This document shows positions 60,012-64,000 of a stretch of 64,000 nucleotides of DNA, in pieces (positions within the stretch are counted from its first letter, which is position 1; each line of letters begins with the position of its first letter). The notes beneath the pieces were generated by a model, which was not told where the DNA came from, did no database searches, and saw only the letters and a list, made by a program, of their open reading frames with translations. The DNA comes from Poa pratensis (Eukaryota; Streptophyta; Magnoliopsida; Poales; Poaceae). Made by a program: the position numbers and the translations under genes. The stretch spans positions 69,483,560 to 69,547,559 of the forward strand of contig CAMZMU010000040.1 of the NCBI GenBank assembly GCA_947311845.1, written 5' to 3'.

Positions 60012-61270
60012 AGTTTAGTTCCCAGGGAACAATGGACAAATAAGACCAAAATTTAACGATCGTGGAACAAAATTATGAGTACATATGGAACACAAATTTA
60101 GGACCATGGAACAAAATTTTAGTTCCCGAGAAACAAAATTTGGATAAGACGGAACAAAAACAACCGACCGGGGAACAAATTAAGAATACATGTGGAACGC
60201 AAAATTAACGCCCGTAGATCATGGAACACAATTTGTTCCCAAGGAACCAAAATAATGGACAAATAGCAACAAAATTTAACGACCGTGGAACAAAATTATA
60301 AGTGCATGTGGAACACAAATTTAGGACCACGGAACAAAATTTGGATACGACGAAGAAAAAAATTACCGACCGGAGAACAAATTAAAATACAGGTGAAACA
60401 CAAAATTAACGTCCCAATATCATGTAACAAAATTTGTTCCAAAAGAGCAAAATATTGGACAAATAGAAGAAAAAAATTGACGACCATAGAACAAAATTAT
60501 GGGTGCATATGGAATACAAATTTAGGACCATTGAACAATATTTTATTTCCGGAGGAACAATATTTGGATACGACGGAACAAAAACTAACGATCGGGGAAC
60601 AAATTAAGAATATAAGTGGAACAGAAAATTAATGCCCGAAGATCATGGAACAAAATTTTAGTTCCCATGGAACAAAATATTGGTTAAATAAGAACAAAAT
60701 TTAATGACCGTGGAACAAAATTATGAGTACATATTGAACACAAATTTAGGTACAGGGAACAAAATTTTAATTCCAGAGGAACAAAATTTGGATACGACGG
60801 AACAAAAACTACCGATCGGGGAACAAATTAAAGAATATAGATGGAACACAAAATTAACACCCAAAGATCATGGAACAAAAATTTGTTCCCGGGGAACAAA
60901 ATATTGGACAAATATAAAAAAAATTACCGACCGTGGAACAAATTATGAGTACATGTGGAACACAAATTTAGCGCCCGATAACCATGGCACAATTTTTTAC
61001 TTCTTGAGGAAAAAATCGATAAGATGGAACAACAACTTTACTGATGCAGAACAAAATACGGGTACATGTGGAACTTAAAATTAATGACACATCTACAGTA
61101 GGAACAAAAGAATAGACTAACTAGAACTAACTCTCGGATAAGTGGAATATATCACAACTATATGCGCAAATAAATCACAACAATCGGCTGAACAAAAAAT
61201 TAAACATAGATGAACAAAAACCAAATTTAACCTAGATAGAACAAAAAATTGCACTGATGGAACACATCGC
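60012..61270. repeat. Decayed GGAACAAA-type tandem monomers flanking the 620-bp array
   Basis: The region keeps the monomer motifs of the array tail (GGAACAAAATTATGAGTACA, TTTGGATACGACGG, CCGATCGGGGAACAAATTA), recurring about every 200-227 bp as a pair of about 105-112-bp monomers, with many substitutions. TTTGGATA-type anchors lie near 60135, 60335, 60562 and 60785. Short inverted motifs of the form GGAACAnnnTTTGTTCC occur at 60223-60239, 60425-60440 and 60872-60889. Decay increases to the right until only scattered GGAACA words remain near 61270. Confidence 0.85.
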
Positions 61271-62328
61271 TAGTAGAAAAGATTAAAAGAATGAAAGGAA
61301 AACATTAGGAAGAAACATGAAAAAGAAAAGGAAAAACAAAAGAATATAAAAAGGAAATAAAATAACAGAAAAGAAAAAAGTGTGAAATACATATGAAAAC
61401 GAAAAGAAGAAGAAACATACGTGAAAAAAAGATCAAAGAAAAGAGCACAACGAGCGAACCTACGGAATAAAATGAGTATCCGTTAGAAGATAACAGAATA
61501 GTATAGGAAACGTAAAAAAGGTGCACCACACAGATGCCTTTGCTATACGAACTAGTAAGTGGATAAACAGTGCGTTGCCGACACAGTAAATGAAACAGGC
61601 AAGTTAAAGTAATGATGGGCCGGCCCATACATAGTACGCGCGTGCGGACGAAACGGCGGTACAAATCACTCGGCCGATACCGAGTGATTCCCGTTTCTGT
61701 ATCCATTTGAGTCGTATTATTGGAGTTGCCCTCACTAGCCTTTCACGGAGTCAGAAGCAAAGGCAGACAGAACAGCAGCTAGCAGATTAATCTCACGATC
61801 AACACTACCAACCATTAAACGGAGTGACAAATGCATGCGCGCGTACACACTTTCCGCCATTAAACGAGAGGTCGACGACGGGACAACGATTTACTGACGA
61901 CACTTTCCGCCATAAATTACCTACAGTGGAGTGACAAATGCATGCGCGCGTACACACTCTCCCTTACTGATCGATCTGGAGCTCGAAGGCGACCAAGCTA
62001 GCCATGGCTAGTGTGGTGCCGTCGCTTTTCCAGGGCGCGCGCGCACTGTTGCCGCCAGCAATGCGGAGGCGGGCACGCAATCGGCCGGGGGCCGGAGTGA
62101 AGGACGGCGACCGGACGGCAGCCGATCCACGGCCACATATATATCGGCGGGATCTGTAATCACGAGCTGGCTAGCAACCAACAAGGTTGGTTTTGGCCAT
62201 CTCTGGTGTCGTTTCGCCATCACACGCGTCAAAAAGACCGGCTGGCCAAGAAAAAGAACATATAACTCAGAGACAAGCAAGTTTCGTTGGAGATGTGATG
62301 GTGGTGTCAGCAAGCAGATGTGCAAGTA
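61271..62328. other. A-rich tract, then unassigned sequence
   Basis: 61271-61450 is very A-rich (AAAAGAAAAGG-type). Two near-identical stretches (ACAAATGCATGCGCGCGTAC at about 61830-61850 and 61938-61958) form a short direct repeat about 108 bp apart. GC-rich frames at 62008-62160 show no recognised motif. Confidence 0.4.
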
Positions 62329-63030
62329 AAGGATGGGAATGGGCCGGCCCGGACCTGGCCTTGGACCCGGCCTCATTGGCCTCAAGGCCGAATTGAGAGG
62401 CCGCGGGTCGACCCATTCCAAAAAAGTCAATGGCCCCGCCGGCCCGATGGGTACCTGGGTCCGACCCAAATTTTAGCTTCCATACATATTTTTGGTTGTG
62501 CGTGCATGGTGCACATAGAATTTTACTAAAGTTTGTATAGAAAGATTGATCTAACTGACTCAAGTATGTACGAAGGTTAGCTAGCTGATGGAATGGATAT
62601 TTAGTACATCCAGTACCATGAAGGTACGAATAATCAGTAGATGTGATGACTGATTAGTATACCAAGTTAGCTGATGTCCATGCTAAGATAGCTAGATGGA
62701 TCTCACGGGCAATAAATCTAGTTCCAATACGTGTATAACACAGTAAAATCTGGATCCAATTTCAATACATATACAGCGACATGATGCTACTTGACAACGC
62801 AAGTCGCCGAAACTTGCGGCAGAGCAAAAATGATCAATTAGAGCTAATTGAGTTGTACGGATGGACTGCAATTTTCAGACGTGGGTCGGCCCTGCTGACC
62901 CAATGGGTCACTCGGGGCCGGCTCCACTGACCCAATTTTTATATGAGGCCGACCCGACTGACCCAACGGCCTTGTTTTTTTTGGATCGGGTCAGGGACCC
63001 GGCGGGTCGACCCGGCCCATTCCCATCCTG
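62329..63030. mobile_element. hAT-like MITE with GGGTCGACCC-rich arms
   Basis: The 702-bp element starts AAGGATGGGAATGGGCCGG. Its right end in reverse complement reads CAGGATGGGAATGGGCCGG. Flanking 8-mers TGCAAGTA (62321-62328) and AGCAAGTA (63031-63038) differ at one base. Both arms carry many GGGTCGACCC, GGGCCGGC and CTGACCCAA words. No transposase is present. The CAG start of a hAT end seems mutated to AAG on the left. Confidence 0.75.
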
Positions 63031-63309
63031 AGCAAGTATGCACTTTGTATGGTGCGATACAGTTCGACGTGGGGCGAGAATTGTTTGCTCGTATATTTTT
63101 TTATAGGGTTTGCTCGTATATTGATAGGGATGTCAGTTTCTTGCGCATAATAACCTAGTGGGAGTCTAGTTCGATTACGTAGCGTTATTTTACCGCCGTT
63201 TACCCCCTCCACCTAAGCCAACCCTTCTTCCTCCACGTTCCATGCACACTCCGACAAGTTCCCGTAAAACCTTTTAGTTACCAATATTGAGTAGAGACTT
63301 TTGGCTGTG

Positions 63310-63653
63310 CTCCCTCCAATTAAATTTTTTTAAAAATCGTATTTATGAGTTTAATTTTTTTTAAAAAAAGTCCAGGTTTGACCAATATTATATCACACGA
63401 ACGTGCAAAATATAAACTTCAAATCTATTGTATTTTGATCTACACAAAATGACAAAGTGTGGATCTAAATATGCATATTTTCAAAGCTCTAAGTTTTACC
63501 AGATTTTGTTATTTTTGTGTAGTCCATAATACAAAGTATTTCAATTTGACATTTTGCACTTTTCTGGGATACACCATTGGCTGTACCCGTAATTTTTTTC
63601 AGAATTTTTTGAAACTCACAAATACAGTTTTTGGATTTTTTAAGTGGAGGGAG
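63310..63653. mobile_element. MITE-like foldback with CTCCCTCCA ends
   Basis: The left end CTCCCTCCAATTAAA matches the right end in reverse complement (CTCCCTCCACTTAAA), and similarity continues through TATTTATGAGTTT / TATTTGTGAGTTT, about 50 bp in. Inside, GATCTACACAAAA faces TTTTTGTGTAGTCC. It is non-coding. The flanks do not show a clean TA duplication, so superfamily assignment is open. Confidence 0.6.
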
Positions 63654-64000
63654 GACTGGAGCTCGGGAGCAAATAACACTTCCGCCATTATTTCCCTTCC
63701 TAACCTTTGATAGTGGTAATAACTATATAATTCTTCTTCCCTAAAGAAAATAATTCTTCATGCAACGTCCTAGGAAATGGATCGAATGATCATGAATCGT
63801 CACACGTAGGCCCAAGCAACCCTACTGGTTTAGCTTTTATAATGTTTTTCATCACATTACTTTGGAAGCTTACTTTGTGTTACCCCCGCATAAGTGTGGA
63901 TAGCAACTAAGCCAAATGGCTAATTTTTTGCTTCCATGCCAACGTTGTTGAGCCAAAAGGGCTCATTTTTACTGACATGGCAGCACTTTTGAGACAAAGG
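63654..64000. other. No gene recognised up to the window end
   Basis: No open frame, terminus or repeat could be supported. AGCCAAAWGGCTMA-type words recur near 63912 and 63954. Confidence 0.35.

Noticed and set aside
60285..61078. Open frames of 115 and 124 codons in the tandem region
   Set aside because: The peptides are just translated GGAACAAA repeats (GTKFGYDGTK-like) and vary with repeat decay.

Overview
This window is nuclear DNA from a grass (Poaceae). It holds four intron-rich genes of conserved eukaryotic families, separated and invaded by many plant transposable elements: a LINE, Stowaway, Harbinger and hAT MITEs, a MULE, Helitrons and Copia-type LTR elements. The mix of element families and the GC-rich first exons fit a grass. 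I cannot name the species from sequence alone. No bacterial, organellar or viral genes were seen.

The four genes were assembled by hand from exons whose reading frames and splice sites agree. (1) 6604-11423, plus: a MAP65/Ase1/PRC1 microtubule bundler, 11 exons, 591 aa. (2) 11670-25237, minus: a large WD40-repeat protein, 19 exons, 863 aa, with a WDxR motif that suggests a CUL4-DDB1 substrate receptor. (3) 31463-36571, minus: the atypical kinase RIO1, 12 exons, 563 aa. (4) 48375-51180, plus: an organelle-type YrdC/Sua5 threonylcarbamoyl-AMP synthase, 9 exons, 305 aa, with one GC-AG intron. Genes 1 and 2 are tail to tail with 246 bp between stop codons. The genes look like unrelated housekeeping genes, not one pathway.

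Layout: 1-4.3 kb is a frame-broken LINE. 4.8-6 kb holds a Tourist-type MITE and a possible retroposon. 6.6-25.2 kb is the MAP65/WD40 gene pair, with a solo LTR, a LINE tail and a MITE in WD40 introns. 25.3-27.2 kb is a TTA-flanked Harbinger-like element ending 68 bp before the WD40 start codon. 27.5-31.2 kb is a Stowaway MITE split by a Helitron-like segment and a 2.2-kb non-autonomous LTR element. 31.5-36.6 kb is RIO1. 37.9-39.2 kb is a Helitron. 39.4-46.8 kb is a patchwork of hAT elements, gene fragments and minus-strand retroposons. 47.1-48.3 kb is a MULE that ends 112 bp before the YrdC start codon. 54-57 kb holds one Helitron inside another of the same family, in opposite orientation, with a hAT MITE inside the inner one. 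57.5-61.3 kb is a hierarchical tandem array: four nearly identical 620-bp units, then decayed GGAACAAA-type monomers. 62.3-63.7 kb has two more inverted-repeat elements.

The most unusual feature is the 57.5-61.3 kb array, which I could not match to a named repeat family. The nested Helitrons and the elements sitting next to three of four start codons are the next most interesting. No new enzymatic or defence system was found.
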